A stretch of DNA of 26,981 bases from Chara braunii (GCA_003427395.1 BFEA01000220.1:1134555-1161535); one strand, 5' to 3'; positions 1-8,280 are shown, counted from the stretch's first letter. Numbers and translations are program-made. Notes: generated by a model from the letters alone, not told the origin.

Positions 1-82
<82 letters not shown>
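1..82. repeat. (AG)n microsatellite at the left edge
   Basis: This is an uninterrupted AG dinucleotide run that begins at the window edge. On the minus strand it is a (CT)n tract lying inside the cyclin B gene, downstream of its fifth visible exon, so it is probably intronic. Its true length is unknown because the window is cut here. Confidence 0.98.
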
Positions 83-84
<2 letters not shown>

Positions 85-359
85 GAATGCAAACACCATG
101 TATGAATGCGGCTTCCCATTAAAAGCTACCAAGCGCTCAACGGACGGAGAGAGCGGAGTTCAATATGATAATGTACCCTGAGAGGGGGCGTGATAACAAA
201 GCGCAGACAGCACAGACTGACGGACTGTAAACGCAGAGGAGACGACGAGGGTATATATCAAATGGGCAAATGTGGTCCCATGCTGAAAGCTGCCAAGTAT
301 CCACCAGGACTGGCAAATGGGTAAATGTTGTCCCACGCTGAGAGCTACCAAGTACTCAC
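83..359. repeat. Cyclin intron 5 (partial) with a 46-bp direct repeat
   Basis: This is intronic sequence downstream of exon 5. Positions 260-305 and 315-360 are diverged direct repeats (both begin AAATGGG and contain AGCT(A/G)CCAAGTA). A third fragment of the motif (AAAGCTACCAAGCGCTCAAC) sits at about 123-142. The second copy contains the exon 5 splice donor at its end; the first holds a degenerate version of that donor. I see no coding exon here. Confidence 0.7.
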
Positions 360-581
360 CATGTCGAGGATAGCGGCCTTAGTGTATGCTTTATCTGATA
401 TATATACGAAATCGCGGACTTCAGGCGCCCAGATTTCCTCATATTTGGAGGCTATCAGCATAGCAGTAATGCCGACGAGCTGCAAGTTCTTCCTCTCTGT
501 AGGCTTCTTTGCAAGGTACCTGTCGATGAGGTTGGCCGTCAGGTAAAGCGTCTCCGGGAGAAGCTTGAACTTAAAGTGAAC
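360..581 (-). CDS. CYCB1: Cyclin B exon 5 (cyclin box, first fold)
   Basis: Seventy-four codons from acceptor GCGCAG to the strong donor GTGAGT (359-354). It begins VHFKFKLLPETLYLTANLID, then RYLAKKPTERKN, LQLVGITAMLIASKYEEIWA, PEVRDFVYISDKAY and TKAAILDM. The residues contacting the kinase in known cyclins (the Lys and Glu of SKYEE) are present. The next exon would be expected to start around an E-K-x-I-L segment. I do not find it between 83 and 359, so it lies beyond the left edge. Confidence 0.95.
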
Positions 582-921
582 CTGCGCGTGGTCCAGTCAA
601 TGGGAGCAGAAATTCACTTCCTGGTCAGTCAATGGGAGCAGAAATTCACTTGCTGGTCAGTCAATGGGAGCAGAAATTCACTTGCTGGTCAGTCAATGGG
701 AGCAGAAATTCACTTGCTGGTCAGTCAATGGGAGCAGAAATTCACTTGCTGGTCAGTCAATGGGAGCGATAAGTAGCGGGCAGTCATCACAACAACACAA
801 GGTCATCGCACAGGGTTATACAATTCGCCATCTCTGCAGGATACAAATACATATGACAGCGAGGCACCCCAAATCACAAAGACGCAGATGGATACTTAGA
901 AGCCTAACACCGGTGGGGGCG

Positions 922-967
<46 letters not shown>

Positions 968-2369
968 AGCCTATACGATGCTCATTTCTACGCTTCCGCT
1001 AAAACTGTGGCTTGGGGCAGAGGGGATAGACACCGTGCATACCTCCACAAGCCAGTCGAGAAGAATTGCCCTCATCTTCTCATTAATGTCGTCCTGACTT
1101 GTCATGTAGTCTGCTGCCACAGTGCTGTGTATCTCTGCTTTCCTGTAGAAGCTGTAGATGTCTTCCACGTAGTCGACAACATGCCTGATGTCACCCTTGT
1201 CATTGGAGTCGATATCTGTCGCCGTCTCTCCCTCCTCTATGTCGTGGAATCCTCCACACGCCTCCTCACTCCGGGCAGTGAGCAAGCTTGTCATGCTCAG
1301 CTCTCCCTTCTCCTGCACGACAGCTGCTGACGTACGAGAGAGCCTCGATAGGCGAGGCGCTACAGCCCCCTGGCACGACAGCTGCTTAGACCCATAGCTT
1401 CGTGGCCTGGTCATTCCCCACTGCCGAACCGGAGGAAGATGCGCAGCCTGTCGAGATAAGACGACACAAACCCGCCTCACATGGTGAGCGAGATCGAAAA
1501 GACGCTGAGACACGCATGCCTTCCCCACTCTATGTGCCATATGCTTCATTTTTCAACATCTAAAATTGGGTTTCTTCACTTTTCAGCATCTAATAAATTG
1601 GGTTTCTTCATGTTTTAGCGTCTATATTGGCTTTCTTCATGTTTTGGCATCAAAATTTTGTCAAATTGAGACGGAATTTGACATAGATTGAGAGAAAAAC
1701 TAGACAGGCGATGAAGAGACACACCGTGGTAGGCTGTGGAATCGGAATGGGCTTCGATTGGACAGACGGCTTGTCGCTTGCACTCTCTCCACTTGGAAGC
1801 TCGTCACGCCTGAACACAATTTTGAAACCAAGCGCGACAACCAGCAAGTCAGTGCCAATTCGACCTAAAGAAAAATGAACCACCATACCCAGTCAATTTC
1901 AGGATAACACGAGCAAGACAAAGCCAAGGAAAGAGCAGCCGCTCGGGTTGTTTTTTCAAAAAAAAAAAAAAAAAAAAAAAGATAAAGCCAAGGAAAACAA
2001 TTGCGTCGCAATTTGTCAACCAGCAAATCAGTGCCAATTCGACGTTAAAAACTACCGTCTTCACCCGAATAGAACGCCCGGTAATTATCGCTGCATCTGG
2101 ACTGAAAGTTGTGCCAAATGCAGCTATAATGACCGGGCGTTCTATTCGGGTGAAGACGGTAGTGAACCCACAAACCCAGTCAAATTTCAGGACAAGCCAC
2201 GCAACATAAAGCCAACGAAGAACACTTCCTCGTTGGTAAGCACGTCATTTCTTTTTTTTTCTTCTTTCTTTTTCTTTTTTTTTTTCTGAAATCGTACAAG
2301 AGGGAAACCATTCTCATCTCACTGGTCCAGGGCAAACCGAAAGCGGAAACCCCACTGCGCCGGCCTCAT

Positions 2370-2402
<33 letters not shown>

Positions 2403-3816
2403 AAACCCACTGCGACTGCAATAATATGGTTGCACAAGTAGGGATCAAACGAACAGGAACTACCCACAATTCAGCTTCCTTCCCCTGCTGGCCCTGCTGG
2501 AGGTTGCCTTTCCCCTGCTGCCCCTGCTGGATAGCTCGCACAAGGTTGCCAATATCACCAAGAGCTCTTCTTCTTGCCACAGTCGTCTGGTTCTGTGTAA
2601 TCACACGCCCAGCAGCTGCAAAACCCACACGAGACAAAAACGGTCAGATGAGGGGGCAGCTGGCACACGCCCTCTACAACAAGAAGCTTCTTTTTTTTCT
2701 TTTTTTTCTAACAAGCTTTTTTTTTTTTTTTTCAAAAAGAAGCTTCATCCAAAAAGTCTTTAATTCTTCATGCCTGCACAATGCTACCACGTCCCACTGT
2801 AACAGTGCATAGAGATGTGAGCCATTCTACCAATGGCTCAAGAAGACCAGGTAATTCGACTGGTCAACAGACACTTTCGGCCACATAATTGACGAGCAGA
2901 CAATCTTTACTCTATCCAGTGAATACTCAATCAAGTGGTGGACAACAGGTGTGACTGTGAACCCATCTCGGTACCAAAGAGAGGGTGTCATTATTAGTAA
3001 GTCATACTACAAGACAGGACGAAAATTGCACTTTTCATTATGTTTTTATAAGGGTGGTCAACAAACACAAAACAGGACGTCCACCTCATTAACGAGGTCA
3101 GACAATCTTTTCTCTATCTATCACTTTCCCTTTCCCTTTCCTCTAATCAATTAATGGAGCCTCCCCCAAGATACTACAGTCTTCCCCCGAATACAACGTA
3201 CGGTCATTATAGCTGAATTTAGACCGACAGATACGCCAAATTCGGCTATAATGACCGTACGTTGTATTCGGGGGAAGACTGTAGCGGTGTCTGCTCATAT
3301 CAGCACCCTTAGTAATCTGCAGGGAGTCCTTAAAAAAGGAAAAAAAAAAAAAAAAGTACAATTGAACATGCTATGCCATTTCTATAATAGCATTCTCCTT
3401 AATTCGTGGAGACAACACATGTACTACCAACGAGCGACAACTCGAAAAGCACAGTCCGGATCAAAAAATCCGAGCCATACAGAGAAGGTTTACCATGGCC
3501 CTGCGCAAACATGACACACACTTGTCAAAAGAACTGCCGATATTAGCATCTGGTCAAAATATGGTGCGCGAATCAGGCGCACTATGTAAAAAACGAGTGG
3601 GTGCATAGCGCATGGACACAGAAAACACATTTAACAATCCCATGGACATTGACATAAGACGTTAATTTCGCAAAAATGAACAACCCAGAAACAACTCGCA
3701 AGCTAAAAATGCCATGCGAGGTAAGATCCTTCCTCACCTTTGATGGCCTTAACTTCAATCTTCTTGTTCTCGTCAAACACGCCAGCAGACGGAACCCCAT
3801 TGTCCTGATACAACAT
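360..3816 (-). CDS. CYCB1: B-type cyclin (CYCB1 class), five exons, 3' part beyond the left edge
   Basis: This is a mitotic cyclin, the regulatory partner of a cyclin-dependent kinase in G2/M, degraded through its destruction box by the anaphase-promoting complex. Five minus-strand exons (3816-3738, 2615-2468, 1809-1725, 1312-1043, 581-360) join in phase into 268 codons without a stop, each internal boundary having GT and AG. In order the product has a short N-terminus, destruction box RRALGDIGN, a linker, the conserved TSLLTARSEEACG segment, DYVEDIYSFY, MRAILLDWLVE, TLYLTANLIDRYL, IASKYEEIWAPE and ISDKAYTKAAIL. The conserved R, D, L, K and E positions of the cyclin box are intact. EEIWAPE favours B1 over B2. 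The second cyclin fold and the stop codon must lie left of position 1. The start is the least certain part: ATG at 3816 follows an in-frame TAA at 3850-3852, but an acceptor-like CAG at 3807-3805 leaves room for an earlier exon. The splice model is inferred from sequence only. Confidence 0.9.
591..771. repeat. 32-bp minisatellite in cyclin intron 4
   Basis: Five and a half near-identical copies of a unit beginning GTCAGTCAATGGGAGCAGAA repeat every 32 bp, starting at 591, 624, 656, 688, 720 and 752. The first interval is 33 because of one extra C. Copies are almost identical, which points to recent expansion. The array begins only about ten bases upstream (in transcript order) of the exon 5 acceptor. 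Its open plus-strand frames are a by-product of the period and are not a gene. Confidence 0.95.
898..973 (+). mobile_element. Small poly(A) insertion with 9-bp target-site duplication
   Basis: AGAAGCCTA occurs at 898-906 and again at 965-973. Between them are 18 bases (ACACCGGTGGGGGCGGTT) followed by about 40 A. Direct repeats around an A-terminated insert are the signature of target-primed reverse transcription. It lies in cyclin intron 4 and carries no coding sequence. Confidence 0.75.
1043..1312 (-). CDS. CYCB1: Cyclin B exon 4 (pre-cyclin-box segment and start of the cyclin box)
   Basis: Ninety codons in phase 0 at both ends. The exon encodes MTSLLTARSEEACG, TDIDSNDKGDIRH, DYVEDIYSFYRKAE, DYMTSQDDINEKM and RAILLDWLVE, an unmistakable plant B cyclin. 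It is bounded by acceptor TCGTGCAG (ending 1313) and donor GTATGC (1042-1037). The cyclin signature pattern runs across the junction into exon 5. Confidence 0.93.
1550..1652. repeat. ~30-bp tandem repeat in cyclin intron 3
   Basis: Three diverged copies start near 1550, 1580 and 1613, with a fourth beginning at 1642. Each contains TTTTxxxxATCTA, then ATTGG and TTTCTTCA. The rest of intron 3 (1313-1724) shows nothing else recognisable. Confidence 0.75.
1725..1809 (-). CDS. CYCB1: Cyclin B exon 3 (linker)
   Basis: This short 85-base exon has acceptor TGTGTTCAG and donor GTGTGT. It encodes a hydrophilic linker (RDELPSGESASDKP, then KPIPIPQPTT). Linkers of this kind, Pro- and Lys-rich and poorly conserved, occur between the destruction box and the TSLLTARS segment in plant B cyclins. 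Its phases match exon 2 and exon 4, which is the main support. Confidence 0.65.
1920..1996 (+). mobile_element. Small poly(A) insertion with 13-bp target-site duplication
   Basis: AAAGCCAAGGAAA is present at 1920-1932 and 1984-1996. The insert begins GAGCAGCCGCTCGGG, runs through a short T stretch and ends in about 21 A plus GAT. The 13-bp perfect duplication is typical of LINE-machinery insertions. It sits in cyclin intron 2. Part of the repeat could instead stem from the local tandem duplication. Confidence 0.7.
2055..2159. mobile_element. 105-bp hairpin MITE, copy A (TA target site), in cyclin intron 2
   Basis: The element is an almost complete inverted repeat. The left arm from CCGTCTTCACCCGAATAG is mirrored by the right arm ending CGGGTGAAGACGG, giving a stem of about 45 bp and a loop of roughly 15 nt. 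TA flanks both ends (2053-2054 and 2160-2161). A TA target and ends of the C(A/C)GTC type fit a Tc1/mariner- or pogo-like non-autonomous element. The superfamily is inferred, since no transposase is present. It is 79% identical over its whole length to copy B at 3177-3281. Confidence 0.9.
2224..2288. repeat. T-rich low-complexity tract
   Basis: A T-rich tract with scattered C (2250-2286) in cyclin intron 2. I see no clear target-site duplication around it. Confidence 0.8.
2351..2414 (+). mobile_element. Small poly(A) insertion with 9-bp target-site duplication
   Basis: CCCACTGCG at 2351-2359 is repeated at 2406-2414. Between them lie CCGGCCTCATC and about 30 A, then GAAAA. The insertion is in cyclin intron 2, only about 50 bases from exon 2 on the intron side of its donor. 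Confidence 0.75.
2468..2615 (-). CDS. CYCB1: Cyclin B exon 2 (destruction box)
   Basis: The acceptor is TTTTGCAG ending at 2616. The exon carries VARRRALGDIGNLV, a textbook B-type cyclin destruction box (RxALGDIGN), followed by a Gln/Gly-rich linker (QQGQQGK repeated) encoded by a short internal repeat. I chose the donor GTGGGT at 2467 because it leaves two bases of a codon, which exon 3 completes. The neighbouring GTAGTT at 2463 would send exon 3 into a stop. Confidence 0.85.
2691..2746 (-). mobile_element. Small poly(T) insertion with 10-bp target-site duplication
   Basis: AAGAAGCTTC at 2691-2700 recurs at 2737-2746. The insert is almost pure T with one CTAACAAGC interruption, i.e. an A tail inserted in minus orientation. 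It lies in cyclin intron 1 just upstream of exon 2 and so enriches the sense strand of the gene in A there. Confidence 0.7.
2747..3174. other. Cyclin intron 1, unremarkable part
   Basis: Unique-looking sequence between the poly(T) insertion and the second hairpin MITE. It ends in a short CTTTCC repeat (3123-3143). I see no gene, RNA or element here. Confidence 0.5.
3177..3281. mobile_element. 105-bp hairpin MITE, copy B (TA target site), in cyclin intron 1
   Basis: The left arm starts CAGTCTTCCCCCGAATACAA and is mirrored by the right arm ending GGGGGAAGACTG. The first 37 bases of the stem pair perfectly. TA flanks both sides (3175-3176, 3282-3283). Length and loop sequence (GCCAAAT retained) match copy A. 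The CAGT terminus with a TA duplication resembles pogo/Tc1-type ends. It has no coding capacity. Confidence 0.92.
3438..3540 (+). pseudogene. U6 snRNA-like relic, antisense in cyclin intron 1
   Basis: The sequence matches the U6 order: TCCG..ATCAAAAAATC (about 3455-3470), the invariant catalytic ACAGAGA (3479-3485) with AAG after it, CATGG (3494-3498), CCCTGCGCAA (3500-3509) and ATGACAC (3511-3517). The AGC triad used in the spliceosome active site reads ACC here. The 5' stem and the 3' end are poorly preserved and the terminal T run is absent. I infer a decayed U6 copy rather than a working gene. Confidence 0.6.
3738..3816 (-). CDS. CYCB1: Cyclin B exon 1 (putative start exon)
   Basis: The exon encodes 26 residues beginning MLYQDNGVPSAGVFDENKK and ends with one base of a split codon before the donor GTGAGG (3737-3732). 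That phase fits exon 2 exactly. The alternative frame through the same DNA would meet a stop at once after splicing. An N-terminus of about this length before the destruction box is normal for plant B cyclins, but this stretch is poorly conserved in the family, so the exon rests on phase, splice site and position. Confidence 0.6.
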
Positions 3817-3868
3817 AGCAATCCCACGGAAGAAACTTGAGCTGTTAGCTTACGTTCGTCTGCGTCCT

Positions 3869-3900
3869 CACACACACACTTACCGACACACACGCACACA

Positions 3901-3984
<84 letters not shown>

Positions 3985-3986
3985 NA

Positions 3987-4077
<91 letters not shown>

Positions 4078-4086
4078 ACACATACA
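3869..4086. repeat. (CA)n microsatellite with CTTACC interruptions
   Basis: A long CA run containing the interruption ACTTACC three times (near 3880, 3900, 3987), with an ambiguous base at 3985. It starts about 50 bp upstream of the proposed cyclin start codon, so it is probably in or next to the promoter or 5' UTR. The Cys/Val frames on its minus strand are artefacts. Confidence 0.97.
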
Positions 4087-4319
4087 GCGCCAGCTTCCTC
4101 GGCCAGTCTTGACGGTATTCCCCATGATCCTAGTGAACATCAGTGTATGGGCTGGCTGGAGACAACTATCAACCTTCGACGGTGAACCGCACGCTAGGTA
4201 CACACGATGATGGTGCCGATCAAAGCTGAAGACAAGCACGGCCAATGCATTATTCCCCAAATCCGCAGAGTGCCCCCCAAACCCGCAAGCGCGCCTGAGA
4301 CATCGCCCACGTGCTCACT
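4087..4319. other. Presumed upstream region of the cyclin gene
   Basis: Non-repetitive sequence between the CA tract and the purine-rich array. It is the only ordinary DNA just upstream of the cyclin gene, so promoter elements may lie here. I see no clear TATA box and no mitosis-specific activator element that I would stand behind. Confidence 0.35.
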
Positions 4320-4720
4320 CCAGAGGTCATAGGGACGGGGAGAGAGAGCACAGGGCCAGGGGAGAGAGCACAGAGTGGTGGAGAGAGAGCAGTGCGCAGG
4401 GGAGAGATAACAGGGCGCGGGGAGAACATGGCACAGGGCGGGGGAGAGCACCTGGTACAAGGCGGAGGATAGAGCACAGGGCACAGGACGAGGGAGAGAC
4501 CATAGTGCACAGGGCGGGTGAGAGCGAAGGGCACAGGTGAGAGCACAGGACGGGGGAGAGCGGAAGACAGGGGAGAAAGCGCAGGATGGTGGAGAAAGTT
4601 AAGAAGGCAGGATGAGGAAAGAGAGCGCAGCAAGGAGAGAGAAAGCAAGGCGGGGGAAAGTGCAGGGCAGGGGACAACGCAGGGCGAGGGACAGAATGGG
4701 GGCGGAGAGGCCACGCGGCG
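4320..4720. repeat. Purine-rich degenerate minisatellite (GAGAGCACAGGGCGGGG type)
   Basis: The plus strand is almost devoid of T. It consists of diverged copies of about 20 bp containing GGGGAGAGCACAGGGC. All six frames are nearly stop-free because of this composition, so the long frames here are not genes. G runs of three to five could form G-quadruplexes or, with the purine bias, triplex DNA. Confidence 0.85.
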
Positions 4721-5460
4721 GATGATCACCATGTGGGGTAGGAGAGACGCCACATCGGGGAGGAGCGGCCACTTGGTGGAGAAGAGGGTGAAATGGCCGA
4801 GAAGATGGCACGTGGTGAAGAAGAGGGTGAAATGGCCGAGAAGAGGCCACGTGGCGAAGGAGAGTCCAGGCGGGAGAGGAGAGAGGCCAGCTCGGTGGAG
4901 GAGAGGCCTCGTGGCAGAGAACAGGCCACGTTGCGTCGAAGAGTAGCCAGATGGCCGTAAGGGAAGGACACGAAGTTGAGCCACGCGGTGGAGGACAAGG
5001 GTCACGTGGCGGAGGTGAAAGCCCACGTGACGGAGAAGGAAAGCCACGAGCAGAGGCAGCCACGTGGAGGATAAGACAGGCCACGTGGCGTGTGAGACAG
5101 GTCACGTGGCGGGTGAGACAGCCCACGTGGCGGGTGAGACAGGCCACGTGACGGAGAACGAAAGCCACGACCAGAGACAACGCGGTGGAAGAGAGGCCAC
5201 GTGGCGGGTGAGAGGCCAACTGGCGTACGACCCGAGCCATGTGGCGCCACCTGGCAGAGGAGAGGCCACGTCGCAGCGAAGAGAGCCCACACGGCGGAGA
5301 GCACATGGCGCAGGAGAACCCACATGGTGGAGGGGACAGCAAACATGGCGGAGGAGAGAGCGCACATGCTGCAGTAAAGGCCACATGGGGAGCAGAAAGC
5401 GCAGACGGCGGAGGAGAGTCCAGGTCGCCGGGGAGAGAGCCCAAGTGAAGGAAGACCAGA
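4721..5460. repeat. G-box minisatellite (21-bp unit GCCACGTGGCGGGTGAGACA)
   Basis: This is a diverged array whose core unit contains the palindrome CACGTG. Ten exact CACGTG sites start at 4809, 4848, 5003, 5024, 5061, 5082, 5103, 5124, 5145 and 5198. Six of the nine intervals fit the array and five are exactly 21 bp. CACGTG is the plant G-box bound by bZIP and bHLH factors. The array lies about 1.0-1.4 kb upstream of the cyclin start. Its Pro/His-rich frames are compositional artefacts. Confidence 0.9.
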
Positions 5461-6410
5461 GGGCGGGGGAAAGAGACCTGTCAGAGGGGGATCAAATGGT
5501 AGAAGGGAAAGGTCAGATGGTAAAGAGAGGAGACTACGGAGGGAGGAAGGACATCACAGGCCAAGGAGGAGACATTCCTGGGTCCGGGAGAGAGACCATT
5601 GGGCATGGAGTGGAAGTCCCCAGATTGACGGGGAGAGAGAGAGAGCACAGGACAGAGGCCGGAGCGACCGCGCAGGGCGGGGAAGTGAGGACATAGGGCT
5701 GGGGATGGGGAAGAGAAGGGCACAGGGCGGACGGAAGGGAGGAGACCAGAGCGATCCGATGAAGCACAACTTCATCAGAAGGGGGAGAGCAAATACATTA
5801 GAAGAGGGGGAGCATCAACATGTAATAAGGGGACCAACGACCGGAAACAGTGGGAGCAACGACCGGGAACAGTGGGAGCAACGACCGGGAACAGTGGGAG
5901 CAACGACCGGGAAATGGAGAGAAACATGCGGATTTGAGGGACAGTACGGACATAGACGAGCTTCCCCTCGTAGGCATAACCTGCTTTATCAAAAAAAGAA
6001 AGGACATAGACGAGCGACAGCAAGGGCATAAAGAGATGAGAGCAAGGGAATTACAGTAATAGAGGTGAGAGCACGGTCAGAGGGAACGAGGGCAAAGACG
6101 ATTGACAGAGTAAAGGCGAGCAGGACGCAAAGGTGAGCATAGACGAGGTCGAGGGGGCATGGAAGAGGAAGACAAAAAAAAGAAGGCAGAGAACGGGCAT
6201 GGACGGGGCAGAAAAGGGCACAGAGGAGGCAGAGAATGGTCATGGAGGCAGAGAGAGGGTATGGAAGAAGAATTTGGAAGAGGGAAGGTAGAGGGGAACG
6301 CAGATGCAGAAAAACAGTCTGCAAGAGTCATCGAGAGTGCATGGAGGAGGCGGAGGTAGGACACGGAAGAGGGAGGGCATAGAAGAGAAGCAGGACAAAG
6401 AGCGAGGACA
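5461..6410. repeat. Purine-rich low-complexity continuation
   Basis: GA-rich, T-poor sequence continues with looser periodicity (AGGGGGAGAGCA, GGAAGAGGGAGGGCATAGAA). It includes a distinct 22-bp array at 5832-5912. Between about 5990 and 6360 there are repeated GGCATAGACGAG-like and GGCATGGA-like words. I see no convincing gene. Confidence 0.7.
5832..5912. repeat. 22-bp tandem repeat
   Basis: About four copies of GCAACGACCGGGAACAGTGG plus two bases. The first copy differs slightly (CCAACGACCGGAAACAG). The last copies are identical. Confidence 0.92.
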
Positions 6411-6413
6411 TGA

Positions 6414-6848
6414 AAGTGCAAAGGGAATAAATTCGGCAGTAAGAAAGCAATCAAGAAAATATTCGAGTTCCCAACGACAGATTATGCTCTGTCCACATGG
6501 GAACTGGACCAAGAAACCACAATAAATCAGGACTACATCGTGTGTATTCTAGACGGCAGCAGCAGTTCACTCTTACATCACAATTCCCATACCATATCAA
6601 TCCACAGAACGAACGAATTCACCATCACACCTTCATTCATTGGCACTGCATACCCAGAATCTTGTGTATCATTCAATTTGAGGGTTCAGCCAGGACTGCA
6701 CCGCACCCATAAGTTAATCATGAACATCAAAAGAATAGCTATCTTCATATCATATATGCCCCAGTCAGCCAGGACTCCATATAAAGCTGTCTTCATATCA
6801 AAGATGGCGTGGAATATCATCTCAGACATCAGCTTTCACAACGATTGA
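6414..6848 (+). CDS. Unassigned 145-codon open frame
   Basis: A frame free of stops runs from just after a TGA at 6411 to the TGA at 6846-6848. It includes FEFPTTDYALSTWELDQET, NQDYIVCILDGSSSSLLHH, EFTITPSFIGTAYPESC and VSFNLRVQPGL. It leaves the purine-rich repeat within the first 20 codons, and the rest has ordinary base composition, so composition alone does not explain the open length. It has no upstream ATG before 6540 and I recognise no domain. It could be an exon, a gene remnant or chance. Confidence 0.3.
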   Translation, partial: KCKGNKFGSKKAIKKIFEFPTTDYALSTWELDQETTINQDYIVCILDGSSSSLLHHNSHTISIHRTNEFTITPSFIGTAYPESCVSFNLRVQPGLHRTHKLIMNIKRIAIFISYMPQSARTPYKAVFISKMAWNIISDISFHND

Positions 6849-7316
6849 GATCGGAAACACAGGATAACAAAATGAATCCACACAAATGATCTCATGAACC
6901 AGACGCATGCTAAATTAATGCATCCTCAAGAATAACGAGGTATTAGTAAATTGTAGTTTCATTCTGGGCAGAACGACGACGTCACAAAGTGAAAAAAAGT
7001 CTCACCTTAGTTCCAGCAAACGCCATTGCAGCGGACGGAGGAACTCGATAGAGCCAAGATAAATCTCAGATGGTGAATTACCCAACAAAGACACTTCAGA
7101 AGCCGCCGAAGACGCTTTCTACTAGACTCGTGCTGTTGTGCATATCCAAGCCAGACGAGACTTCCACTGCAACAGAAAGAACTTAACGAACAAGGAGTTT
7201 CACCCTGAAGTGTGCTCTGAGTTAGCGACTGTTTTCTCCCTGAAGCGTGCTTTGAGTACCGGCTGTTGGCTGATTACAATTACAAAGGACAACGATTTTC
7301 CGCCATGCAGAGAGAC

Positions 7317-7318
<2 letters not shown>
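6849..7318. other. No recognisable feature
   Basis: Mixed-composition DNA with no gene, RNA or repeat that I can support. A diverged short repeat (CCTGAAGTGTGCTCTGAGTT / CCTGAAGCGTGCTTTGAGTA) occurs at about 7204-7260. Confidence 0.4.

Positions 7319-7388
<70 letters not shown>
7319..7388. repeat. (CT)35 microsatellite
   Basis: A pure CT run. With the (GA)n at 7579-7670 it forms an inverted pair separated by 190 bp. Confidence 0.98.
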
Positions 7389-7390
<2 letters not shown>

Positions 7391-7575
7391 CTTCGCCAGT
7401 GTACATAGGATTACAGGAAAGCTACGACGTCTTTGTATACACGTCCACTGGGGTGGAATACCATCTCAACTACACACATCGGACGCAACGTTAAGCGGAT
7501 CAACCACGCTGATGAATTTAAGGTCGATGTGCGTACCAAGACATGTCGACATAAAAAACTTTTGAGAGTGTCCTT

Positions 7576-8215
<640 letters not shown>

Positions 8216-8251
8216 TTACAATATTCTTTTTTTTTTTTTTTTTTTACAATA
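8216..8251 (-). mobile_element. Poly(T) insertion with 8-bp target-site duplication
   Basis: TTACAATA at 8216-8223 is repeated at 8244-8251, flanking TTC and a T run. This looks like a bare A tail inserted in minus orientation, of the same type as those in the cyclin introns. The duplication is short and AT-rich, so chance is less excluded here. Confidence 0.55.
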
Positions 8252-8280
8252 CAAGTCCGGTAGTTCGGCGGAAAGTGATT

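Larger units (their letters stand above)
1838..2225. repeat. Tandem duplication in cyclin intron 2 (filled and unfilled copies)
   Basis: Copy 1 (about 1838-1932) and copy 2 (about 2018-2220) share CAACCAGCA(A/G)(A/G)TCAGTGCC, AATTCGAC, CCCAGTCAA and TTTCAGGA in the same order. Copy 2 is longer because a 105-bp MITE sits inside it, while copy 1 lacks the MITE. A poly(A) insertion separates the two copies. Confidence 0.75.

Noticed and set aside
591-771. CRISPR-like array
   Set aside because: The units are directly adjacent with no unique spacers, in an intron of a eukaryotic gene.
576-927. Repeat protein with MGAEIHLL / WEQKFTCW units
   Set aside because: It is the 32-bp intronic minisatellite read through its three frames.
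3582-4260. Cys/Val repeat proteins across the CA tract
   Set aside because: They are translations of (GT)n. One of them overlaps cyclin exon 1 in the wrong frame and leads into a stop after splicing.
4250-5696. Long open frames (up to 280 codons, Pro/Ser/Leu-rich on the minus strand and His/Gly/Glu-rich on the plus strand)
   Set aside because: The DNA is a T-poor minisatellite, so stops are rare in all frames. The peptides are just the repeat unit translated in each frame.
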